Of a stretch of 64,000 nt of DNA, positions 17,438-25,148 are shown piece by piece. How positions within the stretch are numbered: the stretch's first letter is position 1; the number at the start of each line of letters is the position of its first letter. The stretch comes from Pseudoalteromonas luteoviolacea DSM 6061 (GTDB lineage: Bacteria; Pseudomonadota; Gammaproteobacteria; Enterobacterales; Alteromonadaceae), in contig NZ_AUYB01000114.1 of the NCBI RefSeq assembly GCF_001625655.1, positions 1 to 64,000 on the forward strand. Reading direction: 5' to 3'. The notes under the pieces were generated by a model. It searched no databases. It was not told where the DNA came from and saw only the letters and a list, made by a program, of their open reading frames with translations. Made by a program: the position numbers and the translations under genes.

Positions 17438-19794
17438 AATATCTAATCGAAGCAATATTGCTAGGGTTGATATGGTTTTTTGGCTTTGGGGCCATTGAGT
17501 CATATCACTTGCTCGATCGGCACCAACATGAGCTGGAATTAAAAAGCCGCCTCAACTTGGTGGCAACGGAGCTATCACTTGAAACGCTGTCTGCGATGGA
17601 TAGCAATATTTACCATTTTGACCGTCATGCGCAAAAGCAACTGGAATTTGAACGCTACCTCCAAGAGTTAGATTTAAATGACTTATTGAGCCAAGACGTG
17701 GCCACAGAGTTAGATAAGTTTCAGGTGACTATCGACACATACATGCAACTGGCTTCAATGCTAAAAACTTCCTACAGATACATCACGAAACAAGAATTAG
17801 AAAGAGGGGAATATGCGCCGCAATCGCAGAACATTATCGGTGAAGTGGTATCGCTAGTTTCAAATCTGATGGTGACTAACTCTATCCCTGTCATTGAACA
17901 TGTAAGAGCAAAACTTGAAGCAATTTTGCCAACGCTTGAGCAACTTGAAGAAGCTGAGCCTAGATTCAGGATAATGCGACTGCATGTCGAGTTTGTACTA
18001 GAAAACGCGTTGCAGGCTTCGAACTTATTAGTGCCCATTCAACAAAGTGAGATTTCTCGTGTCATTTTAAAAGATAACCAGTTACTGGCTGAAAATATCA
18101 AGGGCACGTACTGGTCGATGATGCGCTCTATTATGCTGCTATTAGCTGTGGTCTTTTTGTTGGTGATCACAGCCTTGGCTCGTTTAATGATAGATTTGAA
18201 AAGAGCGAATCAGTTGGCTAATCAAGCAGCCGAAACTAAGTCGCTATTTGTGTCTAATATGTCTCACGAAATTCGTACCCCAATGAACGGGATTTTGGGG
18301 CTTACGGATATTCTCCTCAATACTGAGCTTTCTGCAATTCAGCGCAACTACCTAGAAAAGGTGAGGTTTTCGGCCAATGCGTTAACGACTATCATCAATG
18401 ATATTTTAGACTTTTCCAAGATTGAATCTAAAAAACTGCACATTGAACATGTGCCTTTTCAGTTTGATGATCTGCTTGATAATTTACGCTCTTTGATTAC
18501 TCCGATAGCCAATACAAAGGGGATCAAACTGATATTTGACTTAGACCCTAAGCTCCATGATAAGTATGTGGGAGACCCTGTTCGGATCAACCAGATAATG
18601 TTGAATTTTGCATCCAATGCCGTGAAGTTCACTGAAGAGGGGACTGTCACCTTGACCGTACGAAAGAAGGTTAAAGAGTTGGATAATGAATGGGTTGAGA
18701 TATCTATTATTGATACTGGCATAGGTATCGAGCAAGACAAGGTGGCGCTGTTATTTGAGCGCTTTACCCAAGCTGAGTCATCCACAACACGAAAATATGG
18801 TGGAACTGGGCTAGGGCTGACGATTTGTAAGCTATTAACCGAATTGATGCATGGTGAGATACATGTAGAGAGTACTATTGGGCAAGGTTCTTTATTCAGG
18901 GTGACATTACCTTTAGAGACCGTAAAAGAGACGCAATCTGAAGAGTTAACACCAATGAGTGGGTCGATGTTAATTGTTGAAGATGACCCAATTTACCTAG
19001 AGGTGAGTACCAATATTGCCTGTTCTTTGGGGCTAGAAGTGACGGGGGCTGCCAGTGGAAGCGAAGCCCAAGTACGTTTGTCGGATTCGCAATTTGATAT
19101 CTTATTATTAGACTGGGTGCTGCCCGATTTTGAGGCCAATGAGCTTCTCAAAAAACTCGAAAGCCTCAATTTGCTGCCAAAGAGGGTAGTGATTTATACC
19201 GCACACACTGAGGAGTTTATCAAAACAGATTTAATCTACCCAATTTTGTACAAGCCACTCTTAAAAAGAGACTTAATTGATGTGTTAACTCGGCCCTTAG
19301 AAGTGGTACATCAGTCGGTTGACAAAGGGGAGATAGCACATCAGCACCGTGCAGGTACGCCATCGTCACAAGCCAATGGTGTGGCATCTTCTGATATTTT
19401 ACAAGGCTCTCAGCTTAAGGTGTTACTGGTTGAAGACAATGAGATCAATCGAATTGTGGCGTTAAAGCTATTAGGCCGGATTAATGGGCTGGAGGTCGAG
19501 GTTGCCATGAATGGTCAAGAAGCTGTGGATATGATCAACAGCTGCGACGGGGCGTACGATATGGTATTTATGGATATTCAAATGCCGGTTATGGATGGAG
19601 TTGAGGCGACCAAAGAGATTAGAAAAACCTACGGTTCAGAAGTGCTTACTATCATTGCGCTAACAGCAAATGTGATGCAATCAGAAATTGATAAATATTT
19701 TGCAATTGGCATGAATGGGCACCTTGGCAAGCCATTTAAAATGAGTGAATTGGAAGATGTGTTTAAGCAACATGCCGATCTGGCAGATCAGTAA
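17434..19794 (+). CDS. Hybrid sensor histidine kinase with two receiver domains
   Basis: 786 residues, GTG start overlapping the stop of the peroxidase gene. A first membrane segment (about 5-22) and a second (about 228-250) enclose a roughly 200-residue, apparently all-helical periplasmic sensor, perhaps DAHL-type. Then come HisKA with H278 (SHEIRTPMNG), HATPase with N-box (NFASNAVKF), DTGIGI and GGTGLGL, a first receiver with D560 (LLLDWVLP), and a second with D714 (FMDIQMPVMDG). No HPt or DNA-binding domain is present, so an external phosphotransfer partner is expected. Coupling to a periplasmic diheme peroxidase suggests that it senses peroxide, redox state or a product of that enzyme. 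The ligand is unknown. Confidence 0.92.
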   Translation: MKYLIEAILLGLIWFFGFGAIESYHLLDRHQHELELKSRLNLVATELSLETLSAMDSNIYHFDRHAQKQLEFERYLQELDLNDLLSQDVATELDKFQVTIDTYMQLASMLKTSYRYITKQELERGEYAPQSQNIIGEVVSLVSNLMVTNSIPVIEHVRAKLEAILPTLEQLEEAEPRFRIMRLHVEFVLENALQASNLLVPIQQSEISRVILKDNQLLAENIKGTYWSMMRSIMLLLAVVFLLVITALARLMIDLKRANQLANQAAETKSLFVSNMSHEIRTPMNGILGLTDILLNTELSAIQRNYLEKVRFSANALTTIINDILDFSKIESKKLHIEHVPFQFDDLLDNLRSLITPIANTKGIKLIFDLDPKLHDKYVGDPVRINQIMLNFASNAVKFTEEGTVTLTVRKKVKELDNEWVEISIIDTGIGIEQDKVALLFERFTQAESSTTRKYGGTGLGLTICKLLTELMHGEIHVESTIGQGSLFRVTLPLETVKETQSEELTPMSGSMLIVEDDPIYLEVSTNIACSLGLEVTGAASGSEAQVRLSDSQFDILLLDWVLPDFEANELLKKLESLNLLPKRVVIYTAHTEEFIKTDLIYPILYKPLLKRDLIDVLTRPLEVVHQSVDKGEIAHQHRAGTPSSQANGVASSDILQGSQLKVLLVEDNEINRIVALKLLGRINGLEVEVAMNGQEAVDMINSCDGAYDMVFMDIQMPVMDGVEATKEIRKTYGSEVLTIIALTANVMQSEIDKYFAIGMNGHLGKPFKMSELEDVFKQHADLADQ

Positions 19795-19891
19795 TCTGGG
19801 GATTGAACTAAAAAAGCAGCCACATTAAACGTTACGTCGTCATTAGTAAGGGCATAATGTAGCTACTTTAAATCTTCATTTACTTTTTTAG

Positions 19892-20767
19892 TTAGCGCTG
19901 CTTAAGTTCAAGCATTTCTTTCATTCCGTACAGACCATATATATGCTGCATCGCTTCTTCAGTAGCTTGATTGACAGACTCAATGATTGGGTTTAATCCT
20001 GTACCATCTACCGTGGTTCTGAATGGTCGCTCATTAGGTGTAGTTTGCAGTAAGTTCAATACTGCATCCGCGACCATTTGCGGGCTAGGTGCGTCGTCTG
20101 CATCGTGCCCTTGCTCGGTACCAGCCCACATTTGTTCTGGTGCATCTGCGAATTCACCATAGCTTTGAGTCGCTTGCGTATCGCTTGACCTTAATAAGTT
20201 TGCACCAAAATCAGTGCCAAACCCGCCAGGTTGAACAATGAGAGATTGAATGCCGAATTGGGACAACTCGACTCTGTAGTTTTCAGCTAAGCCTTCAACT
20301 GCATGTTTGGTCGCGTTATATGAGCCAAGAAATGGTAAAACGAACTTTCCGAGAATACTCGACACCTGAATTAATGTACCACTGCCGCGTTGTTTCATAT
20401 GCGGCAATAGCGCCCGAGTCATTCTTTGTACACCAAAAACATTGATATCAAATACACGCTTAAAGTCGTCTATATTAAAGCTCTCTTGCCAGCCTAGTGT
20501 GCCCACACCAGCATTATTAATTAAGATGTCAATTTTGCCAGTTTGAGCGAGTGCCAATTCAACACCAGCAGCTACACTTTGCTCATCAGTGACATCGATA
20601 TCGATGATCTTAATACCCTTGGCATTTAGCTCACTAGCAATAGAAGCGTTGCGACCTTCAGGGTCGCGCATAGTACCAATGACTTGGTAGCCTGCGTTAA
20701 CTAAGGTATTGGCGATTAGGTAGCCAAAGCCACTGTTTGAACCGGTTACTAAAACAGTTTGTGTCAT
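19892..20767 (-). CDS. Short-chain dehydrogenase/reductase
   Basis: 291 residues. Classical SDR motifs are visible: TGSNSGFG (cofactor-binding glycine motif, 8-15), NNAG (84-87), catalytic Ser in QVSSILG, and Y150-x3-K154 (YNATK). It should be an NAD(P)-dependent oxidoreductase in the cytoplasm; the substrate cannot be read from sequence. Start is set by a GGAG site. It is the second gene of a probable two-gene operon, 46 bases behind the DJ-1-like gene, both divergent from a LysR regulator that likely controls them. The C-terminal part (residues 190-290) is longer than in minimal SDRs. Confidence 0.9.
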   Translation of the reverse strand: MTQTVLVTGSNSGFGYLIANTLVNAGYQVIGTMRDPEGRNASIASELNAKGIKIIDIDVTDEQSVAAGVELALAQTGKIDILINNAGVGTLGWQESFNIDDFKRVFDINVFGVQRMTRALLPHMKQRGSGTLIQVSSILGKFVLPFLGSYNATKHAVEGLAENYRVELSQFGIQSLIVQPGGFGTDFGANLLRSSDTQATQSYGEFADAPEQMWAGTEQGHDADDAPSPQMVADAVLNLLQTTPNERPFRTTVDGTGLNPIIESVNQATEEAMQHIYGLYGMKEMLELKQR

Positions 20768-20813
20768 GATTTACTCCAAAAAATTGTATGATTAACGTGT
20801 CAATGCAGTTGGT

Positions 20814-21656
20814 TTAGTCCAGCTTACTTATTAGCGCTTTGGCGACACCGACTGAAGATTTGTTGTTTTGGCCTGTGATTAATTCTTGGTCTATGACAAT
20901 ATGTGGCTGCCAATCTTGTTCACCGCGAGAATATTTACCGCCCGCTTTGGTTAGTGCATTTTGAGGCCAGTAGAAGAGTTCATCACCACCTAAGTAATAT
21001 TGAGTCGCAACAGTTTCTTCAGAATTACTAAAAGTCGTCATCTTGTAGCCATCATATACCCAACCTGCGGCAGCTTTTGCTTTACCGTCGGACTTCATTT
21101 GCTGTTCGAACTGTTTGGCATTGGGTAAAGCAGACAGCAATGCAACAGGCCCATGACAAACCAATCCGGTTGGCTTTTGTTCAGCGTTGAAATGGCGTAA
21201 AAACCCGCCTAGTTGTTCATTTGAAACTAAATCGCCCAGTGGTGCATGGCCACCAGGAACAAACACTGCATCAAATTTCTCCACGCCAATTTGTTCAATT
21301 CGAGAGAAGCTTACAACTGGACTATGAGTTTTGTCGTCAATCATTAGCTGATTAAATAGCGCTTTGTGTGCGTTGTAATTTGCTCGGCTTACATCTAAAA
21401 AATGATCAGGGGTATCTGAAACTGGGTCCAATCTTGGCGCCATGCCTTTGGGCGAAGCGAATGTCAGTGTGTGCCCTGCTTCTAGGAATAATTTTACTGG
21501 TTCCATGAGTTCGTTTAGATACACGCCAGTGTGATAATTAGTCCCATTCTTTAAGGTCATTTGAGCTGTGTCCGACATCACAATTAATATTTCATCAGCG
21601 AAAGTCAGCGGGCTGATTGTGAGTGCCGCAGCTGCTAACAGTTGTTTCATTTTCAT
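20814..21656 (-). CDS. Secreted DJ-1/PfpI-family protein (Hsp31-like)
   Basis: 280 residues with a signal peptide (MKMKQLLAAAALTISPLTFA, cut near 20-21), so it is predicted to be periplasmic, unusual for this mostly cytosolic family. The class I glutamine amidotransferase-like fold is recognised by FVPGGHAPLGDL and the nucleophile elbow GLVCHGPVAL with C167, plus an early acidic residue in YLNELMEP. Relatives are chaperones, glyoxalase-III-type enzymes or deglycases; the exact activity is open. First gene of an operon with the SDR, divergent from the LysR gene at 21772. AGGAAA upstream supports the start. Confidence 0.85.
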   Translation of the reverse strand: MKMKQLLAAAALTISPLTFADEILIVMSDTAQMTLKNGTNYHTGVYLNELMEPVKLFLEAGHTLTFASPKGMAPRLDPVSDTPDHFLDVSRANYNAHKALFNQLMIDDKTHSPVVSFSRIEQIGVEKFDAVFVPGGHAPLGDLVSNEQLGGFLRHFNAEQKPTGLVCHGPVALLSALPNAKQFEQQMKSDGKAKAAAGWVYDGYKMTTFSNSEETVATQYYLGGDELFYWPQNALTKAGGKYSRGEQDWQPHIVIDQELITGQNNKSSVGVAKALISKLD

Positions 21657-21712
21657 AAAGGTTTCCTAATATTCTGTGTTTTTCGAGATGTGGTCAGAAT
21701 AAGGAAATGAGC

Positions 21713-21760
21713 TTCATTAATGAAATTAATAGCTGTAATATTGTTATTAGTATTATTAAT
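21713..21760. promoter_or_regulatory. Candidate LysR operator between divergent genes
   Basis: The 115-base divergent gap holds a perfect 12-bp palindrome TTCATTAATGAA (21713-21724), overlapping ATTAAT-GAA-ATTAAT, followed by a looser TAATA...TATTA inverted repeat. Such dyads between a LysR gene and its divergent target are the usual regulator-binding place. Assignment is by position and symmetry only. Confidence 0.45.
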
Positions 21761-21771
21761 GGTTGGTGGTG

Positions 21772-22680
21772 ATGAGTAACATTTCAGATGTCGAATTGAA
21801 TCAATTAAGGTTACTGCAAATTATCTTTGAGACTAAAAACCTAACGCGAGCCGGAGAGAGGGCGGGCTTGACGCAATCTGCGGTGAGTCATGCATTAAAA
21901 AAGCTACGCCATAGCTTTAATGATTCTTTGGTTATTCGACAGGGAAACCAATTGGTCCTAACCCCAAGGGCTGAGGCCCTTAAACCTCAACTAGCGCGTT
22001 GGCTAAATGATTTTGAAAAGCATATTTTGCATCAAGAGCAATTTGATTCGGCGACTTCATCCCGCGTTTTTTATATTGCAACCAGCGATCTCGTAGAGCA
22101 GATGCTAGCTGGGCCATTATTGACACACTTAGGTCGTATTGCCCCAAATGTTCGAGTGGTGTTTACCAAATTGGACAAACGCGGCTTTGCTAGTCAGATA
22201 GAAAGTGGCGAAGTTGATTTTTCAATCAGTGTCATGGAGTCAAACCACCCTAGTCTGATGGTTAAAACGTTATACCGAGATGAATTTGTTTCTATTGTTC
22301 GACATGGCCACCCGCTTTTACAATCGTCGGATAAGGTGCAAGCGTTTTGTAATTTCCCACATGTTTTAGCGGGTACCGGTAAAGATACTAGAGGAATGGT
22401 AGATGATGCTTTGGCGGAAGTTGGTTTATCTCGCACAGTTCAATACAAAGTTGCGAACTTTTCGAGTGCGCCTTATATCGTTGAAGACAGTGATGCGATA
22501 TTCACTGCACCACGCAAATTTATTCACGCCATTGCCACTCGATTTAACGTAACGGAAATTACAACGCCCTGTGCAATCAGTGGGTATGCAATGAAAATAT
22601 ATTGGAACATCAGAAACAAAGATGACCAAGCGATTAACTGGCTGCGGGCACAAATTGTCGAAGTTACTAAAGCCCACTAA
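21772..22680 (+). CDS. LysR-family transcriptional regulator
   Basis: 302 residues from the ATG at 21772; a TTG nine bases upstream in frame is possible but GGTTGGTGG fits better as ribosome site for the ATG. The N-terminal winged helix-turn-helix is clear (LTRAGERAGLTQSAVSHALKKLR), then a LysR substrate-binding domain (about 90-300). It is divergent from the DJ-1/SDR operon and probably senses a small molecule to regulate it and itself. The inducer is unknown. Confidence 0.92.
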   Translation: MSNISDVELNQLRLLQIIFETKNLTRAGERAGLTQSAVSHALKKLRHSFNDSLVIRQGNQLVLTPRAEALKPQLARWLNDFEKHILHQEQFDSATSSRVFYIATSDLVEQMLAGPLLTHLGRIAPNVRVVFTKLDKRGFASQIESGEVDFSISVMESNHPSLMVKTLYRDEFVSIVRHGHPLLQSSDKVQAFCNFPHVLAGTGKDTRGMVDDALAEVGLSRTVQYKVANFSSAPYIVEDSDAIFTAPRKFIHAIATRFNVTEITTPCAISGYAMKIYWNIRNKDDQAINWLRAQIVEVTKAH

Positions 22681-22683
22681 AGG

Positions 22684-22713
22684 CGCCAGTCCTTTTGTTT
22701 GGTTACTAGGCGC
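22684..22713 (+). terminator. Possible terminator after LysR gene
   Basis: GCGCCAGT pairs with ACT(A)GGCGC with one bulged base and a 14-base loop, followed by AATTTTCTTTC. Moderate strength; it would separate the LysR gene from the lipoprotein gene. Confidence 0.4.
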
Positions 22714-22737
22714 AATTTTCTTTCTAGGTGTAACTTG

Positions 22738-22756
22738 GTTGATTATTATCATTAAA
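22738..22756. promoter_or_regulatory. Weak candidate Fur-box-like site upstream of the lipoprotein gene
   Basis: Read on the minus strand, this 19-base stretch matches the canonical Fur consensus at 14 of 19 positions by hand alignment, including a contiguous AATGATAAT. It sits about 20 bases before the lipoprotein start. AT-rich sequence makes chance matches common. Confidence 0.25.
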
Positions 22757-22776
22757 AATTAAATAGGGAATGTAAA

Positions 22777-23331
22777 ATGCGCACCATTTCAATATGTAGT
22801 TTATTGCTTCTTGCAGGTTGTTCGAGTCACCTATCACAGCACAAATTTGATGAAGATAATTGGCGCTATGCCACAGATCCACACGGCAGTCAGGTTATTT
22901 TAAGTGAACCATTGGTGCAAGGTGAACGGGTGAAGATCGCGTTTGATAGAGTCCCGAGGGTAGATAAGGCAAACAACTCTTGGGTGGAGCTGATTTACGA
23001 TATACCCGCTGGTGACTTAACTGGAATATCGAGCATAGAGTTAACTTATCAAAGTGACAAGCCTTTGGTAATCAAGCTTTCGCAAAAAGAATATGGTGGG
23101 GAAGGAGACAAGAGCTACGCCCACTATCAAGTTGTGTTACCAGTGGCTTTAAACCCAACTTCGAAAAGCGTAGAGCTGGCAAACTTCAATCGCCCAAGTT
23201 GGACACCAACTTGGTCGAAGGATCAAGGGGTTATTAAAACTTCAGTTTCTGCGCTGTATTTTGTACCAGACTTGACCGACAAAGCTGGCGGTCAAGCACA
23301 GATGACGATTCATAAGCTGGTTTTGCACTAG
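22777..23331 (+). CDS. Hypothetical lipoprotein
   Basis: 184 residues. A lipoprotein signal is clear (LLLLAGC lipobox, lipidated Cys near 15), so the mature protein should be membrane-anchored. The rest looks like a beta-rich single domain (ISSIELTYQSDKPLVIKL, SVSALYFVPDL), reminiscent of carbohydrate-binding jelly-roll modules, but no family can be named with confidence. It ends exactly against the stop codon of the convergent LysR gene (no bases between). No operon partner. Confidence 0.75.
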   Translation: MRTISICSLLLLAGCSSHLSQHKFDEDNWRYATDPHGSQVILSEPLVQGERVKIAFDRVPRVDKANNSWVELIYDIPAGDLTGISSIELTYQSDKPLVIKLSQKEYGGEGDKSYAHYQVVLPVALNPTSKSVELANFNRPSWTPTWSKDQGVIKTSVSALYFVPDLTDKAGGQAQMTIHKLVLH

Positions 23332-24237
23332 TTAATTTTGTCCTAATAACAGTGCTTTTTGCTCCGTAAATAAGTCCACTAATTGCGTTTTGAAGGCGCG
23401 GATCCGGGCAACTTCTCTTGAGTCATGGTGGGATAGCATCCATATATCAAAAGCGATGTCAGGTGTACATTTTGGTACTCTGATTAACCCTGCTGTTTTA
23501 TCACCGATGAAGCAAGGCAAGCGGGCAATGCCCATGCCTGATTTGGCCGCTTCCACTTGCATTGCTGAGTGGTTTAAGCGGCACACAGTTCCTAGGTGTG
23601 CAAAAGGTGACGATTTAATCCAGTCCGGATAGCGTCCCAGCTCTCCCCAGCCGATAAGCTTTGCCGTACTTTGTTCCGACCAAGGATCGTGCGCGGTTAA
23701 ATAGGTTTTAGTTGCGTAATAGCATGTGGCTATTTTACCTACCATACGACCAATTAGAGGCTCTGGTGGCATCATATTAGTTGGCAAAATACGCAGTGCA
23801 ATATCAACTTCTCGGTCATTTAAATCGATGACTTGGCTGGAAAGTATCACTTCAATGTCAATATCTGGATAAGTTTGGCTAAATGTGGTGATCATAGGCA
23901 TCAGCAAGTGGTTGGCAATCGCATCAGAGGTGGTTACGCGAATGGCTCCACTGAGTTGTGCATCTAACCCCTGAATTAGGTTACAAGCTGCGCCAATGGA
24001 AGATTCGACTTGCTCAGCAAAATGCACTAAGGTTTCCCCTTGCTCTGTCAATTTAAACCCTGACACGCCCCGTTGAAATAATTTTGTACCTAAGCTTGTC
24101 TCTAACTGATCGATACGCCGTGTAACGGTAGAGTGGCTTGCTCCTAACAATTGAGCAGTCGCACGGGCGCTGCCGCTTCTAACCATGGCTAAAAAGTAAT
24201 GAAGATCCTGCCAATTAATGTTCGATTTTTGCAACAT
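23332..24237 (-). CDS. LysR-family transcriptional regulator
   Basis: 301 residues. The N-terminal helix-turn-helix (ARATAQLLGASHSTVTRRIDQLE) and the long substrate-binding domain mark a LysR regulator; the TVTRRIDQLE form belongs to the subgroup often listed as LysR/YafC-like. It is divergent from the SRPBCC gene at 24333, with a 95-base gap carrying nested inverted repeats, and most likely regulates that gene. Its stop abuts the stop of the convergent lipoprotein gene. Confidence 0.9.
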   Translation of the reverse strand: MLQKSNINWQDLHYFLAMVRSGSARATAQLLGASHSTVTRRIDQLETSLGTKLFQRGVSGFKLTEQGETLVHFAEQVESSIGAACNLIQGLDAQLSGAIRVTTSDAIANHLLMPMITTFSQTYPDIDIEVILSSQVIDLNDREVDIALRILPTNMMPPEPLIGRMVGKIATCYYATKTYLTAHDPWSEQSTAKLIGWGELGRYPDWIKSSPFAHLGTVCRLNHSAMQVEAAKSGMGIARLPCFIGDKTAGLIRVPKCTPDIAFDIWMLSHHDSREVARIRAFKTQLVDLFTEQKALLLGQN

Positions 24238-24247
24238 GATGTTCCAA

Positions 24248-24299
24248 TAATATCTGTATCGTAACGTTTTTAGTCCGCATATAGTTACACCAGATATTA
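24248..24299. promoter_or_regulatory. Nested inverted repeats between LysR and SRPBCC genes
   Basis: Outer arms TAATATCTG (24248-24256) and CAGATATTA (24291-24299) are perfect 9-mers. Inner arms GTAAC (24261-24265) and GTTAC (24284-24288) share almost the same centre. The arrangement suits two dimer-binding half-sites of a LysR tetramer across a divergent promoter. Confidence 0.5.
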
Positions 24300-24332
24300 A
24301 TTATGGCAACCAAATAAACGGTGGACTCCTAC

Positions 24333-24857
24333 ATGAACGTACACAACAAACTGACAATCAATTCACCTGTCGAGCAGGTCTGGAAAATCATTGCAGAAGA
24401 CTTTGCTAATGCTTACAAATGGATGAGTGGTGTGGTACACAGCTACGAAATAAATCATGGGTTAAAAGGTGAAACCCCAGTAGCAGGACGCGTTTGTAAC
24501 CTAGAGAGTCACGAAAATCCCTTTCATGCTGTCGAGAACATACTGAGATACGATGAAGCTGAGCATACCTTGGTTTTTGAAGTAATCCCAGTCAAAGAAC
24601 GTGGACCAAAACTGCCAATCGTGAAAAACAAAGTGACCATTAAACTCACGCAAGCTAAAGACGGGAGCACGCAAATCCATTGGCATAGTCATGTCACACT
24701 AAAGCTTGTAGGTAAGTTGCTTTATCCCGTTTTGAAACTAGGTCTATATAAGGCGTTTTCGAATATTTTGCAGGACTTAAAGGTTTTTGTAGAAACTGGC
24801 TATCCAAGCAAGCGTAAAATCAGCTCAGACAAAAAGCTTCTTAATGCGGCTGTGTGA
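24333..24857 (+). CDS. SRPBCC-family protein (START/Bet v 1-like)
   Basis: 174 residues from the ATG at 24333, with GGTGGA as ribosome site; an in-frame GTG at 24321 is less likely. The opening (HNKLTINSPVEQVWKIIAEDF) is the typical first strand and helix of SRPBCC polyketide cyclase/dehydrase-like proteins, which form a hydrophobic ligand cavity. The ligand or reaction is unknown. No signal peptide. It stands alone, divergent from a LysR regulator. Confidence 0.75.
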   Translation: MNVHNKLTINSPVEQVWKIIAEDFANAYKWMSGVVHSYEINHGLKGETPVAGRVCNLESHENPFHAVENILRYDEAEHTLVFEVIPVKERGPKLPIVKNKVTIKLTQAKDGSTQIHWHSHVTLKLVGKLLYPVLKLGLYKAFSNILQDLKVFVETGYPSKRKISSDKKLLNAAV

Positions 24858-25148
24858 GGCTGATTAAAAGGGTTAGTTACGTCCATGGCTAGGTAGAGTC
24901 TGACTAATGCACACTCAAGACTAAGTACATCTCACAACTTAGGGTTGAAAATTCACAGTTTTTGACAATGATTAAAAGACTGAGTACTCGCCTAAGTAAC
25001 AAGCTATGCTGTTCAGGTATGCGTGATTTTTGATTGCACAATGCCTGGCATTGGAAGACAAGTCATTGCTTTTTGCTGTTAAGTTGTTGAGGGTTGTGAT
25101 TGATGTTTTGCCTGTGCTTTTTGTTATGCAGAAAATAGTTGGGCGATA
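24858..25148. other. Intergenic region before Cache-PAS kinase
   Basis: About 290 bases with no gene seen. It contains a short perfect dyad CAATGCC-T-GGCATTG (25039-25053), which could be an operator roughly 100 bases before the kinase start. Nothing else was recognised. Confidence 0.4.
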
